From: Leucobacter denitrificans
Lineage (GTDB): Bacteria > Actinomycetota > Actinomycetes > Actinomycetales > Microbacteriaceae
Reading direction: 5' to 3'
Assembly: GCF_014396385.1 (NCBI RefSeq)
Contig: NZ_CP060716.1
Coordinates: forward strand, 1,860,001-1,924,000
DNA: 64,000 nucleotides
The position numbers were made by a program, and so were the translations under genes. Below are positions 17,909-26,166 of this stretch, piece by piece (the stretch's first letter is position 1; each line of letters opens with the position of its first letter). The notes beneath the pieces were generated by a model, which saw nothing but the letters and a program-made list of their open reading frames with translations, ran no database searches and was not told where the DNA came from.

Positions 17909-19542
17909 GATTCGAAGTACCCCTTCATCCATTCGTGCGCAGTCGGAAGCGCTGAAAATTCTTTGACTCGCTCTTGCTGCTCGTCCCAAATACTTTCTCG
18001 CAAAGCTTCATCCCGCTCAAAGTTTGCGATAAGTGCAGAGGCACCTTTGATAAACGGGCGTGCAGGGCGGGGGAGTAGAGCATCCCCTTGAACTATTGTG
18101 CTCTGCGAACCTACGTCTGTCGAGATCACCGGAATGCCCGCAGCGATCGCCTCAAAGGTGGTGAGCGTCAGACCCTCATTGATCGACGTGACAATAAGAA
18201 CGTCTGCTTCGGATAATGTGTCATTGACCGGTACATCTTCGAAGCGTTGTTCGATGACGTCGCTCAATTTCATCTGGGCGATGAGTCCATCGACAAGGTT
18301 GCGCAGTTCGCCGTCGCCGTGCAGAATTGCGCGGAATCTGACGCCTTGCTTGCGCAGACGCCGCACGAGTCCGAGAAAGACGTCGGGGCGTTTCTGTCTC
18401 GAGAGTCTGCCGACAAACGCGATGACGAGTGGCTTTGCGGGGTCATGCGGCTTAAACTCGCCGAGCGCTTCAACTGTGAGTGCGGTAAGTGGGGCGAGCG
18501 CGAGCTTCTCTTGATCCACACCCTGCACCCTGGTGAGCCACTGCACAAGTTGCGGCGAAATGACGTGATGCGTGTCGATGTGTTCGTCGTAGTGCGCTGC
18601 GTACCCCGGATAACCGCCACCGAGGTATTCGACGATGTGCAGTGAATCTATGACGGGGATATTTGGTCGAACCGAACGAATCCAGGGGAGGCTGCGGTAG
18701 AGCCATTCGCTGTGGTGGATCACGATGCCGCGAATGTCGTAGTTCTCGAGTAGTGCGTGCGCTAGCGAGAGATCGAGTTTGTGTTCGTGTTGGGAGAAGC
18801 TCAGCGAGATGATGAGCGCGCCCTCGAGTTCGGGGCGGATCGACCACGGGTGCACCGAGTTCTGGTCGGTCACGACGATCGGCACGAAGCCTGCGTCTTT
18901 TGCGAGCTGGATCGATTCAACTGCCCAGCGTTCTGCGCCTCCGGTTTGCAGCCAGTGCAAGCCGAAAAGCACTGCCCGAGGCGCGTTCGCGGGTGGGGCG
19001 AGCGGTTTACCCACCCAGGCATCGATTACCTCAGGCGATGCGTGAGCTGGGCCCCCTGGGTAACGGGGTAGGCGGGAGCTGATTGCTTGCTCTCGCCGGT
19101 TCATGATCGTTTCACGCACCGCATCGACCAGAAGAGGGGCTCGGCGTTCAAGTTCGCGGTAGACGCGTCGAGGTAGCGACTGTGGCGCGGGTGATTCGGT
19201 GCTCGCCGGGGAGGCTTCAGCGTGACCGAGACGAATTGTGCGGCGAAGTTCTCGGTCTTGGCCGGGTGAGCCAATCGCGGTGCTGCGAATTGTAATTGTC
19301 GCAACTTCAGTGGCATCGCCAGCGGCGGATCCATCGATTGTGGATTCATCGGTGAGCGCGGGCATGCGGGAGGGGCTGCCTACGACGAGTCTGGCTTCGA
19401 TCCGCGCTGCCGGGTTTGTGAGGGAGTGAAAGTTGAGTGCTGAATTCAGTTGTGCGTGCTGCACAGCTGTGAGTGATTCGAGTGCAGCAGTGGTCGCCTC
19501 GTCCGCGACACCTTCAAGCTTGAACAGCAGTGGGGTCGGCAC
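17896..19542 (-). CDS. GT4 glycosyltransferase with N-terminal extension
   Basis: A 548-residue protein. Residues 1-175 are not recognised (acidic-to-neutral, with SxxP and arginine-rich stretches). The GT-B core follows from AVLFGLHWLQTGGAERWAV (about 183). The donor domain has VIAFVGRLSRQKRPDVFLGL, AILHGDGELR, and SINEGLTLTTFEAIAAGIPVI with the E-x7-E nucleotide-sugar motif near 470. GTG at 19542 lies 2 nt after the upstream stop. It is the fifth gene of the operon wzm-wzt-Gfo/Idh-LpxA-like-GT4-GT2. The N-terminal region could be an acceptor- or protein-binding domain. Confidence 0.85.
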   Translation of the reverse strand: MPTPLLFKLEGVADEATTAALESLTAVQHAQLNSALNFHSLTNPAARIEARLVVGSPSRMPALTDESTIDGSAAGDATEVATITIRSTAIGSPGQDRELRRTIRLGHAEASPASTESPAPQSLPRRVYRELERRAPLLVDAVRETIMNRREQAISSRLPRYPGGPAHASPEVIDAWVGKPLAPPANAPRAVLFGLHWLQTGGAERWAVESIQLAKDAGFVPIVVTDQNSVHPWSIRPELEGALIISLSFSQHEHKLDLSLAHALLENYDIRGIVIHHSEWLYRSLPWIRSVRPNIPVIDSLHIVEYLGGGYPGYAAHYDEHIDTHHVISPQLVQWLTRVQGVDQEKLALAPLTALTVEALGEFKPHDPAKPLVIAFVGRLSRQKRPDVFLGLVRRLRKQGVRFRAILHGDGELRNLVDGLIAQMKLSDVIEQRFEDVPVNDTLSEADVLIVTSINEGLTLTTFEAIAAGIPVISTDVGSQSTIVQGDALLPRPARPFIKGASALIANFERDEALRESIWDEQQERVKEFSALPTAHEWMKGYFESWQA

Positions 19543-19544
19543 TT

Positions 19545-20282
19545 CTAACCTTCGGTCAGCTCAAAAGTCATGGGCTTTCGATCTTCTCGGTTGGTCCATT
19601 CCGAGAGGTGGCCGTTCAGTACGCTCCATTGCGACAGTTCGGCTTGTTCAAGCAGTACATCACCAGTGGCATAGGCGCCAACGAGTGCCTCAATTTCGGA
19701 CTGGGGTACGCCTGCGCGTTCCATACCTATCGTGTTGACGCCTTGCACGCGGGAAGGGGATCCGTACGCCTTGGTATAGGGCGGAACGTCACGGGCAACC
19801 GGTGTGCCCATACCGACCATTGAGCCTGCACCGATGAAACGACGCTGATGGATGCTCGCATTCATTCCGATGTTTGAGCGGTCTCCAATAACGCAGTGGC
19901 CGCCAACAGAGACTCCAGCAGAGATTGTCACCCCTTCGCCAACGAGAACATCGTGCGCGAGGTATGCACGGTTGAGGATCCACGATCCGTCACCGACTGT
20001 CGTCTCGCGATAGCTGCCCTGGTGAATGACTGCGTTTTCGCGTATCACCGCACCCTTACAAATACGCACACCTGCATGGAGAAGCTCGCCAGTCCAGGCA
20101 GCATTCTGTTCGTGGTCACTCATCTCTGGTGGTGCACCTATTTGGGCGCCCGGACCGATCCAGACATCATCTTCGATGACACAGGGTCCAAGGATCACAG
20201 CGCCCGGGCCAATTTTCACATTGGCTCCGAGCTCTACGCCCTCTCCAACGAATGCATGTGGGCTAATCATCGGTTCGCTCAA
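19545..20282 (-). CDS. LpxA-like left-handed beta-helix acyltransferase
   Basis: A 245-residue hexapeptide-repeat protein. Repeats such as GEGVELGANVKIGPGAVILG and IEDDVWIGPGAQIG run to about residue 170. NIGMNASIHQRRFIGAGSMV follows, then DVPPYTKAYGSPSRVQGVN and TIGMERAGVP, the block found after the helix in LpxA, and a helical tail. LpxA acylates UDP-GlcNAc or UDP-GlcNAc3N for lipid A, which actinobacteria do not make. The companion Gfo/Idh gene lies 3 nt upstream, so a 3-acylamido sugar is likely (compare GnnA-GnnB-LpxA or WbpB-WbpE-WbpD). The TTG at 20282 or the ATG at 20270 could be the start. Confidence 0.8.
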   Translation of the reverse strand: MSEPMISPHAFVGEGVELGANVKIGPGAVILGPCVIEDDVWIGPGAQIGAPPEMSDHEQNAAWTGELLHAGVRICKGAVIRENAVIHQGSYRETTVGDGSWILNRAYLAHDVLVGEGVTISAGVSVGGHCVIGDRSNIGMNASIHQRRFIGAGSMVGMGTPVARDVPPYTKAYGSPSRVQGVNTIGMERAGVPQSEIEALVGAYATGDVLLEQAELSQWSVLNGHLSEWTNREDRKPMTFELTEG

Positions 20283-20285
20283 GTA

Positions 20286-21281
20286 TTAGGCCTTTGTGTC
20301 GAGGTGGACCGTGTGACCGTCTCTCGCGGATTCGAGTGCGGCTTCGCAGACCCGCAGAACTTGGAGCCCTTCTCGCAAGGTCACGGCCTCTGAGGGTTTG
20401 CCGAGGATGCGGTCGCGGAAAGCTTCTTGCTCACTTTTGAGAGGCTCACGCTTCTCGATTTGGAAACGGGTAATAGTGCCTTCAGTCACGCCGCGGAACG
20501 ACGTGACTGCCTCCCATTCAGTGGCGTGCGTGCCATTCTCGTAATAGGTGAGGTCTGCAGTGAGGGTGTCGGCGACGAACGACCCTCGTTCACCGGTAAC
20601 GAGGGTGAGGCGCTCTTTGAAAGGCGTGAGCCAGTTGACGAGGTGATTAGTGATGATGCCGCTCTCGAGTTTTGCCGAGATGCTCATCATGTCTTCGTGC
20701 TCGCGACCGCTCTGGTACGCGGTTTGAGCAGAGACATGCGCAAAGTCCGAGCGTGCGAGCCAGGCAGTGAGGTCTACGTCGTGGCTGCCGAGATCTTTCA
20801 TCACACCGACATCGGCTATACGCGCTGGGAAGGGACCTTGACGGCGGGTGTGGATTTGGTAAACCTCGCCCAGGTCGCCATTCTCCAAACGTTTGCGAAG
20901 GCTCATAAGCGCAGGGTTGAAACGTTCAATATGCCCTACGGCGCCGGTCAAGCCTTTGGCTTCGAATGCTTCGACGAGGCGTTCGCCTGCTTCGAGGGAA
21001 TGTGCTACGGGCTTTTCGATGAGTGCGTGAATTCCCGCATCAGCTAGCTGGAGCGCGACTTCCTCGTGAAAGCGTGTTGGGACTGCCACAACGGCAGCGT
21101 CAATGCCGTGTGCGATGAGCTGATCTACTGAATCATAGAGCGGGAGACCACCGGCAACTTTGTGTGGATCTCCCATCGCGTCTGCAACGGCAACGAGTTC
21201 GACGTCTTCGATTTCCCTTGCAACGCGCGCGTGGTGCCGACCCATCATGCCGAGACCGATCAATCCGATTCGGAGCGTCAT
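20286..21281 (-). CDS. Gfo/Idh/MocA-type sugar dehydrogenase
   Basis: A 331-residue NAD(P)-dependent oxidoreductase. It has LRIGLIGLGMMGRHHARVAR at the N-terminus, AVVAVPTRFHEEVAL, and the catalytic-lysine motif ALIEKPVAHSLEAGERLVE near 95. GHIERFNPAL and MKDLGSHDVDLTAWL carry the substrate-site residues, the latter with the conserved aspartate-histidine pair. WbpB/WlbA and GnnA, which oxidise C3 of UDP-GlcNAc-type sugars, belong to this family and pair with an acyltransferase gene as here. The ATG at 21281 follows AAGGAGAG. It lies 3 nt before the LpxA-like gene. The exact substrate is inferred. Confidence 0.85.
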   Translation of the reverse strand: MTLRIGLIGLGMMGRHHARVAREIEDVELVAVADAMGDPHKVAGGLPLYDSVDQLIAHGIDAAVVAVPTRFHEEVALQLADAGIHALIEKPVAHSLEAGERLVEAFEAKGLTGAVGHIERFNPALMSLRKRLENGDLGEVYQIHTRRQGPFPARIADVGVMKDLGSHDVDLTAWLARSDFAHVSAQTAYQSGREHEDMMSISAKLESGIITNHLVNWLTPFKERLTLVTGERGSFVADTLTADLTYYENGTHATEWEAVTSFRGVTEGTITRFQIEKREPLKSEQEAFRDRILGKPSEAVTLREGLQVLRVCEAALESARDGHTVHLDTKA

Positions 21282-21375
21282 ACACTCTCTCCTTTTGCAT
21301 GCGATTGGATAAGCCTGAATAGCCTGCGGCTCGTAGTGAGACCGTCGCGTGTGCTGCGGGGTCTGAGACTGAGGG

Positions 21376-22491
21376 TTATTCGAGTCCAGGGGCGAAATGA
21401 ATTCCAGTATCTAGTGTAAACACGGCTCGACCCTTAGTGAATTGCATCGTGCGCTGTTCAAGGTCTTCAAGGTTTCCATGCGGTTGAGAAACGATCAATC
21501 CCCACGGGCCAGTAGGGCCGCCGTTCTTTAGATACATGGGTAGGAAATGGCCACGGGTTAGGCCTTGAGTTACATAATTGCCTGAGTCATCGGTATAGCT
21601 GGTTATTACTCCCCGTTCAAAGAGCTGGTAAATTCCCTCTTCCGTGCGTTCTTGGGGCCCCAATGGTTCCCCGAAGTTGCCGGGCTTGGTCAATAGATAG
21701 TCATAAATCTCACCCTTTACAGGGTGGGCGAGTTTTAGATCATTGGCGCCAGATTGCAAGCGGACGATAGCTTCGTCGATGGTCCCATCAAACACGATGC
21801 GTCCACGTTCCAAAACTATGCCACGTTCGCATAGCTTCCTCACTTGACCAGCATTGTGACTGACGATAAACATTGTCTTTCCTTGCGATTGGAGTTCCAA
21901 CATGCGCTGCTCGCACTTCAAGCGGAACTCTGCGTCGCCGACCGACAAGACCTCGTCGACAAGCAAGGTATCCAACTCAGTGTGCACAGCGACCGAGAAA
22001 CCAAGTCGGGAGTACATCCCTGATGAGTATCTCTTTACCTCAGTGTCTATGAAGTCACCGATCTCTGAAAACGCAAGAATCTCGTCAAAGCGGGCATCTG
22101 TCTCTTCCTTGCTCATCCCAAGAATTGCCGCATTCAAGTAGACGTTTTCCCGTCCAGTGAGATCAGGGTGAAAGCCTGCACCGACTTCGAGCAGGCCCGC
22201 AATGCGTCCCCGCGTGCGAATCCAGCCAGCGTCGGGATCCATAACTCCAGAAAGAAGTTTTAGTGTGGTGGATTTACCAGAGCCATTTCGACCCATGAGT
22301 GCAACTGACTGGCCCTGAGGAACTTCGAAATCGAGCCCATCAACAGCATTGAACTGTGTGGATATCTCTTTCCGCTGAATTGCAGAAATGAAAGCTTGTT
22401 TAAACGAATGTGCATGCTTTATCTTGAAGGTTTTGCGCACCTCGTTGAATACTATGGCCGGTTTGTTTGACGAACTAAAGGTTCTGGGCAA
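21376..22491 (-). CDS. wzt: Polysaccharide ABC transporter ATPase (Wzt type) with LGFP-like C-terminus
   Basis: A 371-residue ATPase. Walker A GRNGSGKST (about 70), signature YSSGMYSRLGF, Walker B LDTLLVDEVLSVGD and switch histidine IVSHNAGQ are intact. Residues about 259-371 (DNA 21379-21717) contain two units that fit the LGFP pattern: KPGNFGEPLG then QLFERGVITSYTDDSG, and LKNGGPTGPWG then MQFTKGRAVFTLDTG. In Wzt this position holds the O-antigen-binding domain. TTG at 22491 was chosen because GGAGG lies 6-7 nt upstream. It overlaps the wzm stop by 17 nt. The frame reaches 22527. Confidence 0.85.
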   Translation of the reverse strand: MPRTFSSSNKPAIVFNEVRKTFKIKHAHSFKQAFISAIQRKEISTQFNAVDGLDFEVPQGQSVALMGRNGSGKSTTLKLLSGVMDPDAGWIRTRGRIAGLLEVGAGFHPDLTGRENVYLNAAILGMSKEETDARFDEILAFSEIGDFIDTEVKRYSSGMYSRLGFSVAVHTELDTLLVDEVLSVGDAEFRLKCEQRMLELQSQGKTMFIVSHNAGQVRKLCERGIVLERGRIVFDGTIDEAIVRLQSGANDLKLAHPVKGEIYDYLLTKPGNFGEPLGPQERTEEGIYQLFERGVITSYTDDSGNYVTQGLTRGHFLPMYLKNGGPTGPWGLIVSQPHGNLEDLEQRTMQFTKGRAVFTLDTGIHFAPGLE

Positions 22492-23341
22492 AGGAACCCT
22501 CCAACTTTCTGAAGGTGATCTGGCCAATTACAAAGGTTATGGCGGCAATCGCGAGGGCGATGGAAGTGTGCAGTATTGTGTCGGTTGGTCTGATTGGGTC
22601 CTGCGCGATCGGTTCCCAGAATGCGATGTGGAAAAGTTCCACCGCGGCCGTCATAGGGTTCACCATGTAGATCTGGTAGAGCCAGTTCGGTGCGCGATCT
22701 GCAACCATCGCTGACGAATAAAGTACCGGTGATGCCCAAGTTGCAAACATGAGGATGAGGTCGACAAAGTTCTTTGCATCTCGGTAGGCCACATTGATTG
22801 CACCGAAGAACAGTCCAAGACCTAGAGCGAACATAAGAATGAGGATGATCCCGACCACAAATGCCAGGACCTGAACCCATCCGATAGTCCAACCAAGAAG
22901 TAGTGAAACGAGCAAGAGAAGGACTGCTTGGGGGAGGAAGTGCACAAACCCCACTCCAATTGCGGCAATCGGAAAGAGTTCTCGTGGAAGATAGATTTTT
23001 TGAACGAGAGATTTGTTGTCAACAATCGAACTCGTGGTATTTCGTAAGGCTTCGCTAAACAGGTTTACCGCAACGATGCCAGCGAAGAGATAGACCGGAA
23101 ACGGATTCATTCCCTTATTCGCGCCCATAATCACTTCGATGACCAGCCAGTACATAACGAACTGCGCCGCAGGGCGAATATAAGACCATACCCAGCCCAA
23201 AGCTGAGCCGTGGTATCGCGTAGCCACGCCCTTCTTGAGCAGCAGTGTGAGTAAGTGTCGTTGTCTGAAAACACCGAGTAGACCACCGCCGGACCCCGGC
23301 CGGCGGAACTCAGGATTGTCTAAAATCGCTCTAGCGCTCAC
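22475..23341 (-). CDS. wzm: Polysaccharide ABC transporter permease (Wzm type)
   Basis: A 288-residue ABC-2 type permease that would form the membrane channel with the ATPase downstream. A cytosolic lead of about 35 residues is followed by LGWVWSYIRPAAQFVMYWLV and five more helices. NPFPVYLFAGIVAVNLFSEA and IYLPRELFPIAAIG match RfbD/Wzm/TagG proteins. AINVAYRDAKNFVDLILMF is the conserved coupling region. The GTG at 23341 is divergent from the LicD gene with a 97-bp shared upstream region, which should hold two promoters. It is the first gene of the minus-strand glycan operon. Confidence 0.9.
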   Translation of the reverse strand: MSARAILDNPEFRRPGSGGGLLGVFRQRHLLTLLLKKGVATRYHGSALGWVWSYIRPAAQFVMYWLVIEVIMGANKGMNPFPVYLFAGIVAVNLFSEALRNTTSSIVDNKSLVQKIYLPRELFPIAAIGVGFVHFLPQAVLLLLVSLLLGWTIGWVQVLAFVVGIILILMFALGLGLFFGAINVAYRDAKNFVDLILMFATWASPVLYSSAMVADRAPNWLYQIYMVNPMTAAVELFHIAFWEPIAQDPIRPTDTILHTSIALAIAAITFVIGQITFRKLEGSFAQNL

Positions 23342-23438
23342 ATCGGGAGTCTACCGGTCCGGTGCGGACTATCAGATTCAAATCGTTACCATTGAGGGTG
23401 GAAGTGTTCATGATGTTTACTACTGCGAGTGAGATGCG

Positions 23439-24980
23439 ATGACTTTCACGGCCGATGCTGCGGGCATCACACTTCCCGACCTTGAATCAGGCACTCCATC
23501 GGTTGACGTTTGCTTTGGAAACGATCGCGTCTGGTCGATTGATCTCAGTCAAAGAGGTTCGCCCCATGGGCGGATTCTTTGGCCAGACCCTATCAGGCCC
23601 TATCTCGTAGGATTTGCACGAGTTTCGCTCAGAGATTCGAGAGACCACCGAGAAATCGCATCTGTAGATGCTCGCTTCACGGACGCAGATGTCGAAGCTC
23701 GGATCCTTGATGGCAGCGGTATACCGCTCGCAATCAACAAGTGGGGAAGATTGGGCAAGACCCTTGAGCTGGGTAACCCGGGAGTGCAAGAACGCATTCT
23801 AGATAGAACAGAAGAGGTCATCGAGCACCTTTCCGGGATGGGGCTTCGACCCTTCATTGTCGGAGGGACCCTGCTAGGGGCCATTCGAGAAGGAGCACTG
23901 CTGCCACATGACGACGATGCAGATGTAGCCTACTTTTCACGTTTCACGAACCCAGTTGATGTGGCTGTTGAAGGATTCGAGATTGGCCGCAACCTTATCG
24001 AACTTGGGTACGAACTCGTTCGCCACAGCGCCACGCATATGCAGCTTTACTTCCGAAATGAAAACGGCGACCTAGACCACTACGTTGACGTGTTCTCCGC
24101 ATTCTTTACAGAAGATGGTTACATCAACCAACCATTTCATGTTCGGGGCGAGATGAGCCCAGAGCAGATGTTGCCGTTCAGTTCAGTTGAGATTGATGGG
24201 CGACCTTTTCCGGCACCTGCCAACCCGGAGTCGTGGTTAATCATCAATTACGATGAGAATTGGCGAACTCCAATTCCCGGGTACCGTTTGGAGACTCCCA
24301 GACCCACTATCCGTCGCTTTCAGAACTGGTTTGGTTCATTCCACCGTGATCGAGATTTCTGGAATGAGTACTATCAATCCGGCGCGGGACACTCGGATGA
24401 TCCTTGGCTTACGGGGCGTAGCTGGATCCTTGCCCAGGAGGCGGACCTTCAAGCCCAGTGGCTCATAAATTTGGGGAGTGGGTCAGGAGCTCTTAGTCAA
24501 CAGCTGATTGATGCTAATCAAGGTCGACAAGTAGTTTCTGCAGACTATTCACAGTACGCCCTCGACTTAACCACCAGGCAGGTGAGCGAGAGGCATCGTG
24601 CAATGCATGCCAATCTGTTTCGAACACATTCACTCAGTTTGCCTCTTGATGCGAATATAGTTGGGCCGTTTGACCTGGTGGCTAATCACCTCATCGATCA
24701 ACTCGGCACTCATGCGAGGCCTCAGACGATGCGTCTGATTCGTATGTCACTTCGCTCTGGCGGAAGTGCATTTGCAACGCTATATGGAAGACCTGATCCT
24801 GAGGCCTTGCCTAATCCCACGGCGCGTGGACTGGCCGTGGGAGAACTCGCGCGTATTGTTGAGCCCTTTGGAATTACCATTGACAAGGTTCGGTTAGCAC
24901 CTGCAATACACGAAAAACGTCGTGATCCGTATGGAGTGAAGTTCTCCCTAAATTCAACTATCTCTGAGGAGAAGAAATGA
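23439..24980 (+). CDS. LicD-family transferase fused to a methyltransferase-like domain
   Basis: A 513-residue protein. An unrecognised N-terminal 100 residues are followed by a LicD/fukutin-type domain (about 110-280): FIVGGTLLGAIREGAL, LLPHDDDADVAYF with the metal-binding acidic residues, and DLDHYVDVFSAFF. From about 295 a second domain appears: DFWNEYYQSG, then INLGSGSGALSQQLI (SAM-binding glycine loop), VSADYSQYAL and FDLVANHLIDQLG, as in class I methyltransferases. LicD proteins add phosphorylated groups (for example phosphocholine) to glycans. The ATG at 23439 is divergent from wzm. It overlaps the next gene by 4 nt. Confidence 0.8.
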   Translation: MTFTADAAGITLPDLESGTPSVDVCFGNDRVWSIDLSQRGSPHGRILWPDPIRPYLVGFARVSLRDSRDHREIASVDARFTDADVEARILDGSGIPLAINKWGRLGKTLELGNPGVQERILDRTEEVIEHLSGMGLRPFIVGGTLLGAIREGALLPHDDDADVAYFSRFTNPVDVAVEGFEIGRNLIELGYELVRHSATHMQLYFRNENGDLDHYVDVFSAFFTEDGYINQPFHVRGEMSPEQMLPFSSVEIDGRPFPAPANPESWLIINYDENWRTPIPGYRLETPRPTIRRFQNWFGSFHRDRDFWNEYYQSGAGHSDDPWLTGRSWILAQEADLQAQWLINLGSGSGALSQQLIDANQGRQVVSADYSQYALDLTTRQVSERHRAMHANLFRTHSLSLPLDANIVGPFDLVANHLIDQLGTHARPQTMRLIRMSLRSGGSAFATLYGRPDPEALPNPTARGLAVGELARIVEPFGITIDKVRLAPAIHEKRRDPYGVKFSLNSTISEEKK

Positions 24981-25174
24981 AGCAGCGAATCAAAAGATAT
25001 GCCCGCCGCGTATTGAATCTACTCCCGTCGAGCCCAAACCCCGCGCTTGAGGCTCGCGTCTTGAGACTTGAACAAGAACTTGATGAGTATCGGCGCGATA
25101 GCTTGCGGGTGGCTGAGATGTTGGATCTTCTTGAATACCGACTCTCACCAAGTTCGCGTAAGAAAGGTCACTAA
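24977..25174 (+). CDS. Small basic coiled-coil protein, unknown function
   Basis: A 65-residue protein between two coupled genes. It overlaps the LicD stop by 4 nt (ATGA) and the next GT2 start by 1 nt (TAATG). The N-terminus KQRIKRYARRVLNLLPSSP is basic and amphipathic and could touch the membrane. LEARVLRLEQELDEYRRDSL is a short heptad coiled coil. No enzyme motif is present. Tight coupling on both sides argues that it is translated and may scaffold the glycosyltransferase or LicD protein. Small proteins of this kind occur in other actinobacterial glycan clusters. This identification is from memory only. Confidence 0.6.
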   Translation: MKQRIKRYARRVLNLLPSSPNPALEARVLRLEQELDEYRRDSLRVAEMLDLLEYRLSPSSRKKGH

Positions 25175-26166
25175 TGGCAGAGTCTTTCGACGAAAACCGT
25201 CCAAATACACGCCCGGTGCCGATTGTTGACCATCCTGCGCATACTAACCTTTCGGGCCGAGTAGCAGCCATAATCGTCACATTTAATAGACTGGGTAAGC
25301 TGCCAAAGACGATTGAGACGGTACTCGCGCAAAGCTACGGCTGTGATTGGGTTGTAATCGTAAACAACAACTCGACCGATGGTACCCGCGGATACTTGGA
25401 TGACCTCAATGACCCGAGACTCCGAGTTCTTCACCTCGATGAGAACCTAGGTGGCGCTGGTGGATTTGAACACGGTATGGCCTACGGGTATAACCTGGGC
25501 GCTGACTATGTCTGGGTTATGGATGACGACTGCTATCCAGAATCAAGTGCTCTTGAGATCTTGCTCGATCAACGCGATCGAGCATCTCAGGCGCTCGGCT
25601 ACGACGTGCCATTTGCGTGCTCTCTTGTCAAGTTCATAGATGGCTCACTATGCGAAATGAATAATCCGATCACCACATGGGATTGGCCGAGAGCTTATCT
25701 TGACGGATTGAATTCATTTAAGGTCGCCGAGTGCACTTTTGTGTCAGTTTTGATACCACGATGGGCTATAGAAGAGGTAGGACTCCCACTAGGCGAGTAT
25801 TTCATTTGGTTTGATGACAAGGAATTCACAAAACGACTTGAGGGACACTTCGGAGCCGGGATTATTGCGCTCGAGAGCCAGGTCGTTCATGACATGGGGG
25901 TGAATGCTGGAGTGAACTATCGCCAAGTCGATGAATCCAATATTTGGAAGTTTGAAAAAGGCGCCCGTAATCAGGGTTCCTTCCTGATTCACTATCGCGG
26001 ACGGATTCCATACGCGCTTTACTGCCTACGCATATTTCGAGAGATGCGCGAAGGCAAAGTTGCCCGGCCGGTTAGGAGGCGAATGTACAAAGCACTCAAA
26101 GAGTCATGGAAATTCAATCCGAAACCTAGATTCGCTCAGGACCCACGTTACGCTTTAGGGCAATAG
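25174..26166 (+). CDS. GT2 glycosyltransferase, GlfT1-like, paralog of 17018-17908
   Basis: A 330-residue GT-A transferase. After a lead of about 28 residues come RVAAIIVTFNRLGKL, NNNSTDGT, ENLGGAGGFEHGM, YVWVMDDDCYPES, PFACSLVKF, CEMNNPITTWDWP, FVSVLIPRW, EYFIWFDDKEF, VHDMGVNAGVN and WKFEKGARNQGSF. It is clearly homologous along its length to the protein at 17018 but uses AT-richer codons. It is third in the LicD operon. Its stop TAG is followed at once by the ATG of the next gene. Donor probably UDP-galactofuranose or another wall sugar nucleotide (inferred). Confidence 0.86.
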   Translation: MAESFDENRPNTRPVPIVDHPAHTNLSGRVAAIIVTFNRLGKLPKTIETVLAQSYGCDWVVIVNNNSTDGTRGYLDDLNDPRLRVLHLDENLGGAGGFEHGMAYGYNLGADYVWVMDDDCYPESSALEILLDQRDRASQALGYDVPFACSLVKFIDGSLCEMNNPITTWDWPRAYLDGLNSFKVAECTFVSVLIPRWAIEEVGLPLGEYFIWFDDKEFTKRLEGHFGAGIIALESQVVHDMGVNAGVNYRQVDESNIWKFEKGARNQGSFLIHYRGRIPYALYCLRIFREMREGKVARPVRRRMYKALKESWKFNPKPRFAQDPRYALGQ

